Positions 1 to 8,581 of a stretch of DNA of 64,000 nt are shown piece after piece. This stretch comes from Amycolatopsis suaedae (GTDB lineage Bacteria > Actinomycetota > Actinomycetes > Mycobacteriales > Pseudonocardiaceae), in NCBI RefSeq assembly GCF_004214935.1, contig NZ_SFCC01000012.1:124001-188000 (forward strand), in the 5' to 3' direction. Numbering within the stretch: the stretch's first letter is position 1; the number at the start of each line of letters is the position of its first letter. A program made the translations under genes and the position numbers. Under the pieces are notes generated by a model. The model saw only the letters and a program-made list of their open reading frames with translations. It made no database searches and was not told the DNA's origin.

Positions 1-434
1 AGACCGACGGCATGGTGCGCTACCGCGACTACCGCTGTGCGCGGATGTACTGGGCACCCACGCATCACAACTTCGGACCGAAGATCATGACCGGCCACAT
101 CCACGCCGAATATCTCAGGCTAGGCGGGCACACCTCGGCCCGGCTGGGCCTGCCGGTGACCGACGAACTGGACGCACCCGACAAGGTCGGCCGGTACAAC
201 ACCCTGTCCAACGCCGGGGCGATCTACTGGTCGCCCTCGACCGGCGCGCACGCCATGTTCGGCTCGATCCTGAGCACCTGGTACTCGCTCGGCGGTGTGA
301 AGTCGTCGCTGAAGTACCCGATCAGCGCCGAAACCGACATCCCCGGACTGCCCGGCGGTAAGCGCACGCTGTTCCAGGGCGGCCGTATCGACTACGACCC
401 CGCGACCGGCAAGGCGACCCCCTACCCTGCCTGA
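1..434 (+). CDS. LGFP-repeat cell-wall protein (C-terminal fragment)
   Basis: Only the 3' part lies in the window; the frame is open to the left edge, so the real start is upstream and the ATG at 12 is probably internal. The visible 140 residues contain at least two LGFP-type repeats, recognisable from the pattern H-x-x-(I/L)-x-x-x-(W/Y)-x-x-x-G-G, then L-G-x-P-x-(S/T)-x-E/D, then an F-x-x-G-x-I-x-(Y/W)-x-P-x-T-G block. LGFP repeats occur in secreted actinobacterial proteins, often linked to peptidoglycan or mycolyl-arabinogalactan (for example mycolyltransferase tails). The N-terminal domain that would give the function is outside the window. A strong hairpin terminator follows the stop. Confidence 0.8.
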   Translation, partial: TDGMVRYRDYRCARMYWAPTHHNFGPKIMTGHIHAEYLRLGGHTSARLGLPVTDELDAPDKVGRYNTLSNAGAIYWSPSTGAHAMFGSILSTWYSLGGVKSSLKYPISAETDIPGLPGGKRTLFQGGRIDYDPATGKATPYPA

Positions 435-448
435 CGCGGGACCGACCC

Positions 449-481
449 GGGCCCCTCGCTCACTCCCCGGGCGAGGGGCCC
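449..481 (+). terminator. Rho-independent-like hairpin after the LGFP gene
   Basis: GGGCCCCTCGC (449-459) is perfectly complementary to GCGAGGGGCCC (471-481), with an 11-nt loop, starting 15 bp after the stop codon. The downstream tract TTCTC is only weakly T-rich, as is common for hairpin terminators in high-GC actinobacteria. It separates the LGFP gene from the following regulator gene. Confidence 0.7.
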
Positions 482-554
482 TTCTCGCAGGTCAACCATC
501 TTGCTAAAGTACGCCCGCGTCGGCATCACGATGTTATGGACGGGTGGGGGCACC

Positions 555-3500
555 GTGGTCGAAGACCCGAAGACGTGGGGAGCAGCGCTGCGGACACGGC
601 GCAGGAACGCCGGGCTCACCCAGCGCGACCTGGCGAGCCTGTCCGGGGTGAGCGTCCGCACCATCCGCCACCTGGAACAGGGCCTGACCGGCAAGCCCCG
701 GCAGGAGTCGGTCCGCAGGCTGGTGGCCGCGCTGGACTCCGGCGGTCCCGCGCCCACGGCGCCGGAGGCCACGCTCCGCATCGACATTCTCGGCCCGCTG
801 GCGGTGACACTCGACGGCACCCCGGCCGACCTCGGCCCGATGAAGCAGCGGTCGCTGTTCGCCCTGCTCGCGCTGCGCGCCGGCCAGGTGGTCACCCGCG
901 AGGAACTGGTCGACGCGCTGTGGGGCGACCGGCCGCCGGCCAGCTGTCACAACCTGGTCCATACCTATGTCTCCGGGCTGCGCAAGGCGCTGGCGACCGG
1001 TCACGGCGCGGCGGCGGCCATTTCCTCCGCCACCGGCGGCTACCTGCTGACCGCCGACGCGGACGCGATCGACCTTGGCCGGTTCGACCGGCTGGCGACC
1101 ATGGCCGACCGGCTGTGGCAGGAAAGCCCGGAGGCGGCCCTTGATCTGGCCGAACGGGCGTTGCGCTGCTGGCGCGGGCCGGCACTGGCCGACCTGCCGC
1201 CCGGGATCCGGCAGCACCCGGTGGCGCAGGCGGCCGGCACCCGCCGCATCGCCGTCTGTCTTGCCTACGCGGAGACGGCGTCGCGGCTGGGAACACCGGA
1301 GCAGGCCGTCGAGTACCTGCGGGCGCTGACCCACGAGGAGCCGTTCCACGAGGGACTGCACGCCCGGCTGATGCTGGCCCTGGCCGGCAGCGGGCAGCAG
1401 GCGACCGCCCTGCGGTTGTTCGGCGAGCTGCGCTCGCGGCTGTCCGACGAGCTGGGAATCGCGCCTGGGCAGGAAGTGCGGTCGGCCCATCTGCAGATCG
1501 TGCGCGACGAACTGCCAGCGAAGCCGGTCCCGAACTCGCGGCAGCCCGTGCCCGCGCAGCTTCCGGCCGCCGTGTCCGGGTTCGTCGGCAGGCAGGACAG
1601 TCTCGGCACGCTCGACGCGCTGCTCGGCGGCGCCGTCAGCCTCGCGGTCATCAGCGGCACGCCCGGCGTCGGGAAGACCTCGCTCGCCGTGCAGTGGGCC
1701 CAGCACGTGCGCGGCCGCTTCCCGGACGGCCAGCTGTACGTCAACCTGCGCGGCAACGCCTCCGGGCAGCCCGCGCGGCCGCTGGAGGTGCTGGTCCGGT
1801 TCCTGCGCGCGCTCGGCGTGGCCCCCGAGCACACCCCCGGTGACGTCGACGAGGCCGCCGCCCTGTTCCGCACCCGGCTGGCCGGGCGCCGGATGCTGAT
1901 CCTGCTGGACGACGCCGCGGGCGCCGACCAGGTCCGCCCGCTGCTGCCGGGTAGTCCCGGCTGCCTCGTCGTGGTCACCAGCCGGGACCGGCTGACCGGG
2001 CTCACGGCGAAGGAGGGCGCGTCCCGGCTGTGCCTCGGCGTGCTCGACGAGACCGAGGCCGAACTGCTGCTCGGCAGGATGATCGGCACGGACCGGGTGC
2101 ACGCCGAGGCCGGCGCGGTCCGGGAACTGGCCCGCGCCTGCGCCTACCTGCCGCTGGCGCTGCGGATCGCGGCGGCCAACCTGATGTCGGCGCCGCACAC
2201 CAGCGTCGCCGCCTACCTCGACGAGCTGCGTGGCGCCGGGACGCTGAGCGGTCTCGCGGTGCAGGGCGAGGACAGCGGCGACGCCGTGCTCCCCGCGTTC
2301 GAGATTTCCTACACCAGGCTGGAACCACCGGCCCAGCGGCTGTTCCGGCTACTCGGCCTGGTCCCCGGCAGCGACTTCACCGCCGGGTCGGCGGCCGCGC
2401 TCACCGGTGACCCGGTCCCCGTCACGCGGCAGCTGCTGCGCAGGCTGACCGCGGCGAGCCTGCTCGACGAGCACGCGGCCGGCCGCTACCAGTTCCACGA
2501 CCTGCTCCGCGAGTACGCCGCCGGGCTCGCCCGCCACGCCGAGCCTGCCGAACACCGGCGTGCCGCGGTGCGCGGGCTGTTCGACTACTACCTCGGCCAC
2601 GCCGAGGCCGCGAGCGCCGTGCTGTACCCGTTCGCCCGCCGGACCGTCCGGCCCGCCGACGTCGAGTTCACCACGTCGTCCGCCGTCGACTGGCTGGACC
2701 GGGAGCGCACCAACCTGTTCGCCATGGTGTCGCGGGCGGCCGAGCACGACCTCGCCGACCACGGCTGGAAAGCGGTCGACATCCTCAGCCGCTACCTCTA
2801 CCACCGGGGCCACAGCGCGGAATGGCTGACCGCCTGCCGTGGCGCGCTGGCCGCGGCGCGGACCCGCGGCGACCAGCGCGCCCAGGCCAGGATGCACAAC
2901 GTCCTCGGGCTCATCCACTACAACCTCAGCGACTTCCGCGCCTCGCTCAGCGAGCACGCGACCGCGCTGGTGCTGAGCAGGTTCACCGGCGACAAGGCCA
3001 TGCAGGCCGGCGCGCTGCACAACATGGGCAGGGTGTACTCGCAGACCGGGCAGCACAAGCGCGAGGTCGACTGTTACCAGCAGGCGCTGTCGCTGCGGCA
3101 GGAGATCGGCGACCGGGTCGGTGAGGTGGCGGTGCGCCAGCACCTGGCCGTCACCTCCTACACGCTGGCCGAGTTCGACACCTCGATCCGTGAACTCGGC
3201 AGGGTGCTGGAGGTGGCGAGGGCGGAGAGCGCCGCCGACATCGAGCAGCGGGCCCTGCACGCGCTCGGGATGAACAACTGGGCGCTCGGCCGGTTCGACG
3301 AGGCACTCGGGTTCTACACCCGGTGTGCCCGGATCGTGCACCGCACCGGCAACCGGCACGGCGAGGCACCCGCCCTGGTGTGCATGGCGGAGACGAACTG
3401 CGACGCGGGACGGCTGTCCACGGCGGCGGAGCAGGCGCGGGAGGCGGTCCGGCTGGGCCGGTCGCTGGGTGAGCGCAGGCACGAGGCGGGCGGGCTGGAG

Positions 3501-3998
3501 GTGCTGGCCGCCGTCGAAGCCCGGCTCGGCAGGCACGACGAGGCGATCCGGGGCTACACCGAGGTGCTGCGCCTGGCCGAGGAGATCTCGTTCGACTACG
3601 GGCAGCAGTCCGTCCTCATCGGACTCGGTGCCGCCTACCGCGGCGCCGGGCGGACCGAGCAGGCCGTCGAGACCGGGGCCGCGGCGCTGGAAATGGTGCG
3701 GGCGTCCGCGACGCTGGTGCTGGAGGTGCGGGCGCTGACCGAACTGGCCAGGTCATTGCTGGCCGCCGGGGACACCGCCGCCGCGGAGCGCCACGCCGAG
3801 CAGGCGGTGACCCTCGCGCGCCGGCGTGGCCAGCGGTTCGGCGAGGCCCATGCCCTGCACGTGTCGGGGCAGGCCCTGCGGGCCGAGGGCCGTGCCGAGG
3901 CGGGAGCCCGGCGCCTGGACGAGGCACACGCCCTGTTCGCCGAACTGGGGACGCCGGGGGCGGGCGACAGGCCGTCCCTGATCGGCAGAAGCGCGTGA
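555..3998 (+). CDS. XRE-SARP-NB-ARC-TPR transcriptional regulator (AfsR-like)
   Basis: This is a multidomain activator of about 1147 residues. An XRE-type helix-turn-helix (about residues 8-60) precedes an OmpR-type winged helix (from about 74, 'LGPLAV') and a BTAD domain (about 177-320). An NB-ARC/STAND ATPase follows, with a P-loop GTPGVGKT near residue 368 and a hydrophobic Walker B ending LLDD, then a long TPR array to the C-terminus. SARP/AfsR proteins activate secondary-metabolism or stress genes by binding direct repeats at promoters. Classical AfsR lacks an N-terminal XRE domain, so this protein has two DNA-binding domains. The GTG at 555 is preferred because GGTGGGGG lies just upstream; ATG 531 is the alternative. 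The target genes are unknown. Confidence 0.85.
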   Translation: MVEDPKTWGAALRTRRRNAGLTQRDLASLSGVSVRTIRHLEQGLTGKPRQESVRRLVAALDSGGPAPTAPEATLRIDILGPLAVTLDGTPADLGPMKQRSLFALLALRAGQVVTREELVDALWGDRPPASCHNLVHTYVSGLRKALATGHGAAAAISSATGGYLLTADADAIDLGRFDRLATMADRLWQESPEAALDLAERALRCWRGPALADLPPGIRQHPVAQAAGTRRIAVCLAYAETASRLGTPEQAVEYLRALTHEEPFHEGLHARLMLALAGSGQQATALRLFGELRSRLSDELGIAPGQEVRSAHLQIVRDELPAKPVPNSRQPVPAQLPAAVSGFVGRQDSLGTLDALLGGAVSLAVISGTPGVGKTSLAVQWAQHVRGRFPDGQLYVNLRGNASGQPARPLEVLVRFLRALGVAPEHTPGDVDEAAALFRTRLAGRRMLILLDDAAGADQVRPLLPGSPGCLVVVTSRDRLTGLTAKEGASRLCLGVLDETEAELLLGRMIGTDRVHAEAGAVRELARACAYLPLALRIAAANLMSAPHTSVAAYLDELRGAGTLSGLAVQGEDSGDAVLPAFEISYTRLEPPAQRLFRLLGLVPGSDFTAGSAAALTGDPVPVTRQLLRRLTAASLLDEHAAGRYQFHDLLREYAAGLARHAEPAEHRRAAVRGLFDYYLGHAEAASAVLYPFARRTVRPADVEFTTSSAVDWLDRERTNLFAMVSRAAEHDLADHGWKAVDILSRYLYHRGHSAEWLTACRGALAAARTRGDQRAQARMHNVLGLIHYNLSDFRASLSEHATALVLSRFTGDKAMQAGALHNMGRVYSQTGQHKREVDCYQQALSLRQEIGDRVGEVAVRQHLAVTSYTLAEFDTSIRELGRVLEVARAESAADIEQRALHALGMNNWALGRFDEALGFYTRCARIVHRTGNRHGEAPALVCMAETNCDAGRLSTAAEQAREAVRLGRSLGERRHEAGGLEVLAAVEARLGRHDEAIRGYTEVLRLAEEISFDYGQQSVLIGLGAAYRGAGRTEQAVETGAAALEMVRASATLVLEVRALTELARSLLAAGDTAAAERHAEQAVTLARRRGQRFGEAHALHVSGQALRAEGRAEAGARRLDEAHALFAELGTPGAGDRPSLIGRSA

Positions 3999-4001
3999 GG
4001 T

Positions 4002-4030
4002 GCGGGGCCGGTGTCGGGGACCGGCCCCGC
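4002..4030. terminator. Bidirectional hairpin between convergent genes
   Basis: GCGGGGCCGGT (4002-4012) pairs perfectly with ACCGGCCCCGC (4020-4030) around a 7-nt loop. It sits in the 41-bp gap between the convergent SARP-like regulator and the small secreted protein gene, so it could terminate both. No T-tract follows, so factor-assisted termination is likely. Confidence 0.65.
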
Positions 4031-4039
4031 GGTCCGTTC

Positions 4040-4357
4040 TCAGCAGGTTCCCTGGTTGTCGATCGTGAAGATCTCGGTGGGCCCCCAGCCCTTGAGCCCG
4101 GCCGTCGGCCCCGACTCGATGGCGAAATGCGCGTTGACCGCGTCCCAGGTGAGGATCGCCCCGCGCGTACCCGGCCACACCCGCACCCGCTCACCGCCCG
4201 CACCCGGCCCGGCAACCTCGAGGTTGTACTCGATCTCGAAGAATCCCGTGTTCAGGCAGGCGGGCTCGCTGCTCGCGCCGGCCGGCGCCGCCAGCACCAC
4301 GCCGGCGGCTCCGGCGGCGAGCCCGGCCGCCAACGTCCTGGTGAGCATCTTGACCAC
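4040..4357 (-). CDS. Small secreted protein, function unknown
   Basis: The predicted precursor is about 105 residues with a clear Sec signal peptide: VVKMLTR, then an Ala/Leu/Val-rich core, ending around APAGA-S. The mature part is about 75 residues with two cysteines (one near the mature N-terminus, one at the extreme C-terminus) that could form a disulfide. GTG 4357 is chosen because AGGGAG lies 8 nt upstream; the internal ATG at 4348 is possible. I do not recognise the family. A GTTGGT-N5-ACCAAC inverted repeat lies about 25 bp upstream, overlapping the probable transcription start. It is followed on the same strand by the response-regulator/kinase genes, which lie upstream of it. Confidence 0.7.
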   Translation of the reverse strand: MVKMLTRTLAAGLAAGAAGVVLAAPAGASSEPACLNTGFFEIEYNLEVAGPGAGGERVRVWPGTRGAILTWDAVNAHFAIESGPTAGLKGWGPTEIFTIDNQGTC

Positions 4358-4380
4358 TGTGTCGACTCCCTGTGTCGCTT

Positions 4381-4397
4381 GTTGGTTGATTACCAAC
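4381..4397 (-). promoter_or_regulatory. Operator-like inverted repeat upstream of the secreted-protein gene
   Basis: GTTGGTTGATTACCAAC is a perfect 6-bp inverted repeat with a 5-bp spacer. On the minus strand it follows a TAGCGT -10-like hexamer by a few bases, so a bound protein would block initiation. Just upstream on the same strand are two direct TTCCAG copies 11 bp apart, which could be a response-regulator site. The binding proteins are unknown. Confidence 0.4.
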
Positions 4398-4466
4398 GAG
4401 ACGCTAGGGATCGTTTCTGGAACACCACTGGAACCCGGCTGAACCGGTGCCTGCCCGGTGGACCCG

Positions 4467-5120
4467 TCAGTCCAGCAGGCCGTGGTGCAGCGCCCGCAGC
4501 ACCGCCCGGGTGCGGTCGCGCGTGCCGAGCTTGCCCAGCAGGTTCGACACGTGGTTCTTCACCGTTCCCTCGGCCAGGAACAGCGCCTCGCCGATCTCCC
4601 GGTTGCTGTACCCGCCGGCGACCAGGCGCAGGACCTCGAGTTCGCGTTCGGTCAGCTCCCGCACCGGCGCGGCGTCGGCCTCGGTCAGCGGGGCGAGTTC
4701 GCCGGACCGGACCACCCGCAGCAGCCGGTCGGTGATCGCGGGCCGGACCAGGGTCGCCCCGGCAGCGAGCGTGCGCACGGCTCCGACGAGCTGCTCCAGG
4801 GTGACGTCCTTGAGCAGGTACCCCTTCGCCCCCGCCCGCAGTGCCCGCAACGCGAGTTCGTCGTCGTCGAACGTGGTGAGCACCAGCACCGGGACGTCGA
4901 TTCCGCGCTGCCGCAACGCTTCCAGCGTCCAGATCCCGTCGTGGCGCGGCATGCGCAGGTCCAGCAGGACGACGTCGGGCCGGTGATCGGCGATGGCCGT
5001 CACGGCCGCGGCGCCGTCGTCGGCCTCGGCCACCACCTCGACGTCCGGCGACAGGTCGAGCAGGCCGCGGATCCCCTTCCGGACCAGGGTCTGATCGTCG
5101 ACGACGCACACCCGGATCAT
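4467..5120 (-). CDS. NarL/LuxR-family response regulator
   Basis: The 217-residue protein has a receiver domain with the acidic pair VVDDQ near residue 9, phospho-acceptor Asp54 in LLDLRMP, and a conserved T/K pair. A C-terminal LuxR-type HTH (TERELEVLRLVAGGYSNREIGEAL start) follows. Its ATG overlaps the TGA of the upstream kinase gene (ATGA), so the two are translationally coupled. NarL-type regulators paired with DesK-type kinases next to ABC-2 exporters usually sense membrane or envelope stress and switch the exporter on. The divergent ABC exporter at 6344-7830 is therefore the most likely target. Confidence 0.92.
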   Translation of the reverse strand: MIRVCVVDDQTLVRKGIRGLLDLSPDVEVVAEADDGAAAVTAIADHRPDVVLLDLRMPRHDGIWTLEALRQRGIDVPVLVLTTFDDDELALRALRAGAKGYLLKDVTLEQLVGAVRTLAAGATLVRPAITDRLLRVVRSGELAPLTEADAAPVRELTERELEVLRLVAGGYSNREIGEALFLAEGTVKNHVSNLLGKLGTRDRTRAVLRALHHGLLD

Positions 5121-6232
5121 GGCGCGGGCACCTGCGCCAGGACGCGGAACCCACCGCCGCCGGCGAATTCCACGCGGCCGCCGAGTTCTTCGACCCGCTC
5201 GGTGATGCCGCGCAGCCCGTTGCCGGGGCGGATCGCGGCCGCACCCCGGCCGTCGTCCCACGCGCTGAACCGCACCTCACCGCCGGTCCCGGTGATCTCG
5301 ATCCACAGCTGGGTCGCCTCGGCATGGCGGATGGCGTTGGTGACGACCTCCTGCACGCAGCGGATCAGCGCCGCGGTGCGGGTCTCGTCGACCCGCACGG
5401 TGTCGTCGACGCGCAGGTGCACCGTCGGCTCGGGCAGGTCGGCGACCAGCTCGCGCAGGGTGTCGCGCAGGTCCGGGCTCCGGCGGCGCAGTTCGCCGAC
5501 GGCCGCGCGGACGTCCCCGAGCAGGCCCCGGGCCGTGGCGCGGGCCTGGGTGACGTGCTCGGCGGCGGGCCCGGACGCGGTGTGCGCGGCGACCTCCAGT
5601 TCGAGCGCGAGGACCGTCAGCTGGTGCCCGATCAGGTCGTGCAGCTCGCGGGAGATCCGCAACCGCTCGTCGGCTCTGGTCGATTCGGCCAGCAGTGCGG
5701 TGGCCGCACGCAGCTCGACGTGTGCCCCGGCGAGTTCCTGCCGGGTCCGCGCCTCCCGCAGCTGGACCAGTACCCCGAACAACACGCCCAGCTGCAGCAG
5801 CAGGTACAGCAGCGGAAGCAGCAGCATCTCCACGAGCCGTCCGGAGGTCATCCAGACCGCGGCGGCCACCACGCCAGTGTGCAGCACGATGATCGCCGCG
5901 CTGGTCCTCCTGCCGACCAGATAGCCGCTCGTTGCCGCCGTGTAGACCAGCAGAATCGGCGTCCAGCCGACCTGTGGTGCCAGCAGCACGAGGGCCGCGC
6001 CCAGCAGAACCTGCGCGGCGAACACCCGTCGCACGAGCACCGCCGAGGTGAGGTCGACCAGCCAGGTGCAGACCACCAGCGCCGTGGCGTAGCCGGCGAA
6101 GCAGATCCACCACAACCAGAAGGGAGCGGCGCCCGTGGCGCCGCCGGACAGCTGGACCACCAGGACCGGCACGGCGACGGTGACACAGACGAGCGTGCCG
6201 AAGATTCCGGACCACAGCTCGTCTCGCCGCAT
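5117..6232 (-). CDS. DesK/NarX-type sensor histidine kinase
   Basis: The 371-residue protein has about six hydrophobic N-terminal segments and almost no extracytoplasmic domain. A HisKA_3 dimerisation domain follows with the phospho-acceptor His in RELHDLIGHQL, then an HATPase_c domain with N-box (VVTNAIRHAE) and G1 box (DDGRG). The lack of a large sensor loop suggests sensing inside the membrane. The start at 6232 (MRRDELW) is preferred over the longer frame, because upstream residues read antisense to the ABC ATPase gene. It is divergent from the ABC exporter with a 111-bp shared intergenic region. Confidence 0.92.
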   Translation of the reverse strand: MRRDELWSGIFGTLVCVTVAVPVLVVQLSGGATGAAPFWLWWICFAGYATALVVCTWLVDLTSAVLVRRVFAAQVLLGAALVLLAPQVGWTPILLVYTAATSGYLVGRRTSAAIIVLHTGVVAAAVWMTSGRLVEMLLLPLLYLLLQLGVLFGVLVQLREARTRQELAGAHVELRAATALLAESTRADERLRISRELHDLIGHQLTVLALELEVAAHTASGPAAEHVTQARATARGLLGDVRAAVGELRRRSPDLRDTLRELVADLPEPTVHLRVDDTVRVDETRTAALIRCVQEVVTNAIRHAEATQLWIEITGTGGEVRFSAWDDGRGAAAIRPGNGLRGITERVEELGGRVEFAGGGGFRVLAQVPAP

Positions 6233-6343
6233 CCGTCCACTGTAAACGGCGGACTCCCCCGGTGACCCGTGCCGGAAGTCATGGCCTCCGATCGTGACCG
6301 CCGGCACGCGCGCGGCCCGGGGTCGCTGCCTAGCGTCGGTGGG

Positions 6344-7069
6344 GTGAAAGCGATCGAGATACACCGGCTGCACAAGCGCTACAAGCACGTCGTCGCCGTC
6401 GACAACCTGAGCCTGACGGTGGACCAGGGCGAGGTTTTCGGGCTGCTGGGCCACAACGGCGCGGGCAAGACCACGACCGTCGAGATCGTCGCGGGACTGG
6501 GCAAGCCCGACCGCGGCCGGGTCCGCGTGCTCGGGCTCGATCCGCTGCGGGAGCGCGCCGCCGTCCGGCGAGTGCTCGGTGTGCAGTTGCAGGACGCCGC
6601 CCTGCACCACGCGCTGACGGTGCGCGAACTGGTGCGGCTGTACCGGACGCTGTACCGCGACGGCGCCGACCCGGACGAGCTGATCGGCGCCGTCGGGCTC
6701 ACCGGAGCAGCTCGCACCCGGTACGACCGGCTCTCCGGCGGTCAGCAGCAGCGGCTGTCCATCGCGCTCGCCCTCGTCGGACGACCCCGCGTGGCGTTGC
6801 TCGACGAGCTGACCACCGGCCTGGATCCCCGTGCCCGCAGGGACATCTGGGCCCTGGTGGAGAACCTGCGCGCCGACGGGGTCGCCGTGCTGCTGGTCAG
6901 CCACCAGATGGAGGAGGTCGAACGGCTGTGTGACCGCGTCGTCCTGCTCGACCGCGGCAGGGTGATCGCGGCGGGCACGCCCGCCGACCTGGTGACCGAG
7001 GCCGGCGCGGTCACGCTCGACGACGCCTTCCTCGCCCTGACCGGCCGTCCCCACCAGGAGCTGTCGTGA
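6344..7069 (+). CDS. ABC transporter ATP-binding protein (DrrA-like)
   Basis: This is a 241-residue nucleotide-binding subunit with Walker A GHNGAGKT at 36-43, signature LSGGQQQR, Walker B VALLDE (followed by LTTGLDP, with Leu where Pro is usual) and a switch His in LLVSHQMEE. It belongs to the daunorubicin-resistance/CcmA type that pairs with ABC-2 permeases. GTG 6344 is chosen: a TAGCGT -10 hexamer (6331-6336) ends 7 nt before it, which fits a leaderless transcript. It overlaps the permease gene by 4 bp. Role: ATP-driven export of a hydrophobic compound or lipid; the substrate is unknown. Confidence 0.93.
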   Translation: MKAIEIHRLHKRYKHVVAVDNLSLTVDQGEVFGLLGHNGAGKTTTVEIVAGLGKPDRGRVRVLGLDPLRERAAVRRVLGVQLQDAALHHALTVRELVRLYRTLYRDGADPDELIGAVGLTGAARTRYDRLSGGQQQRLSIALALVGRPRVALLDELTTGLDPRARRDIWALVENLRADGVAVLLVSHQMEEVERLCDRVVLLDRGRVIAAGTPADLVTEAGAVTLDDAFLALTGRPHQELS

Positions 7070-7830
7070 CACCGGCGAGCCGGCCGGGCCCGCGAGCCTG
7101 GGCGGCCCTCATCGGTGCCGAGGCGCGGATGGTCGTCCGGGACACACCGGGCCTGCTCATCCCGTTCGCACTGCCCCTGCTGATCCTGGTGATGAACGCG
7201 CTCGGCTCGGCCAAGCAGGTAGTGCCGGGTACCGGCGGCCGTACCACGGTGGACCTCTACGTCGTCCCGCTGGCACTGGCGATCGGCACGGCCACCATCG
7301 CCGTGGTCAACCTGCCCAGTTTCCTCGCCTACTACCGCACCGCCGGGGTGTTGCGGCAGCTCGCCGTGACACCGGCACGGCCGATCATGGTGCTGGTGGC
7401 GCAACTGGTCGTCAGCGCGGCGCAGACAGCGGCAGGGATCGCGCTGGCGCTGGGGATCGCCACGGTCGCGTTCGACGTGCACCTGCCTGCCGCGCCGGCA
7501 GGTGCACTGGGCGTGCTGTGCCTGGCCGCGCTGGCGATGTACGCGGTCGGCCTGCTCGTCGCCGCGGTCGCGCCCACCGGCAACGCCGCCGTGGCGATCG
7601 GCATGACGCTGTTCTTCGCCATGGGCGCCGTGGGCGGCATGTTCGGCGGCACCGGCAACCTGCCCGGCGCGCTGGCCGGGATCGGTGAGGCGCTGCCGTT
7701 CGGGGCCGCGGTGAAGGCACTCGGGGCGGCCTGGGCCGGCGCCACGCCGCAACCGGCGCAGCTGGTGAGCCTGGCGGTCACCGTGGTGGTCTGCGGCCTG
7801 CTCGCCGCCCGGTTGTTCCGCTGGCGGTAG
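7066..7830 (+). CDS. ABC-2 type permease
   Basis: The 254-residue polytopic membrane protein has six hydrophobic segments and the ABC-2 pattern, including a cytoplasmic loop after TM2 (YYRTAGVLRQLAVTPARP) that resembles the coupling region of DrrB-type permeases. The GTG start overlaps the ATPase stop (GTGA), so the pair forms one exporter. It ends 7 bp from the convergent SDR gene of the next cluster. The substrate is not predictable from sequence. Confidence 0.9.
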   Translation: MTPASRPGPRAWAALIGAEARMVVRDTPGLLIPFALPLLILVMNALGSAKQVVPGTGGRTTVDLYVVPLALAIGTATIAVVNLPSFLAYYRTAGVLRQLAVTPARPIMVLVAQLVVSAAQTAAGIALALGIATVAFDVHLPAAPAGALGVLCLAALAMYAVGLLVAAVAPTGNAAVAIGMTLFFAMGAVGGMFGGTGNLPGALAGIGEALPFGAAVKALGAAWAGATPQPAQLVSLAVTVVVCGLLAARLFRWR

Positions 7831-7837
7831 TACGCCG

Positions 7838-8581
7838 TCAACGCAGGTAGAGGCCGCCGTTGGCGTCCCAGCAGGCACCGGTGACCGAGGCCGCGCCCGG
7901 TGAGGCGAGCAGGGCGACCATGTCGGCGATGAACGCCGGGTCGCCGAGCTGCCCGACCGGAATCCGGGCGGTGAAGGAGTCGAGGTCGGCGCCGACGATC
8001 GAGCGGACGGCGGGGCTGTCCAGCGGGCCCGGCGAGACGGCGTTGACGGTGACCCCCGAGGAGGCCAGCTCGCGGGCGAAGACCTTGGTGGCCGACAGGA
8101 TCGCTCCCTTGGATGCCGCGTAGTGGCCGCCGGTCGCGGTGCCGCCGTTCTGCCCGGCCAGCGACGCGAGGTTGACGATCCGGCCGTAGCCCCGCCCGGC
8201 GAGGTAGGCGCCGAAGACCTGGCAGGCCGTGAAGGTGCCGGTGAGGTTGACCGCCAGCACCTCCTCCAGTTCGGCCCGCGTGATCTCGAACAGCGGTGTG
8301 GCCTGGGTGCGGGCGGCGTTGTTGACCAGGATGTGCACGGTGCCGAAGTCGGCGACGACGTCGGCCAGCAGCCGTTCCAGCGCCGCGCGGTCGCTGACGT
8401 CGACGCGGTAACCGCGCGCCGTCGCGCCGGTGTCGTCGAGCCGGCCGGCCAGCGCGGTGGCCCCGGCGCCGTCGAGGTCGGCCACGGCGACCCGGCAGCC
8501 ACCGGTGTGCAGGCGGCGGACGAGGTACTCCCCCAGGCCGTTCGCGCCGCCGGTGACGACGGCGACCTGCCCGGCGGTCAC
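7838..8581 (-). CDS. iacE: SDR dehydrogenase of the iac-like cluster (IacE-like)
   Basis: This is a 247-residue classical short-chain dehydrogenase with the cofactor motif TGGANGLG (about 9-16), NNAA at the end of beta-4, and the catalytic Ser/YAASK set (Tyr in HYAASKG). It is the last gene of a minus-strand operon behind a flavin monooxygenase, an IacB-like protein and a Rieske oxygenase, and overlaps the beta subunit gene by 4 bp. In the proteobacterial indole-3-acetate pathway the SDR IacE acts early, on the hydroxylated product of IacA. The iacE assignment rests mainly on gene order; on sequence alone it is a generic FabG-like SDR. Confidence 0.75.
   Translation of the reverse strand: MTAGQVAVVTGGANGLGEYLVRRLHTGGCRVAVADLDGAGATALAGRLDDTGATARGYRVDVSDRAALERLLADVVADFGTVHILVNNAARTQATPLFEITRAELEEVLAVNLTGTFTACQVFGAYLAGRGYGRIVNLASLAGQNGGTATGGHYAASKGAILSATKVFARELASSGVTVNAVSPGPLDSPAVRSIVGADLDSFTARIPVGQLGDPAFIADMVALLASPGAASVTGACWDANGGLYLR

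Noticed and set aside
2349-3536. Long minus-strand open frame inside the SARP-like regulator gene
   Set aside because: It lies wholly antisense to a gene with clear TPR repeats, has no recognisable domain and shows the repetitive Arg/Gly/Pro-rich composition of GC-driven shadow frames.
4458-5924. Plus-strand frame over the response regulator and kinase genes
   Set aside because: It is antisense to two complete, coupled two-component genes and has no recognisable motif.
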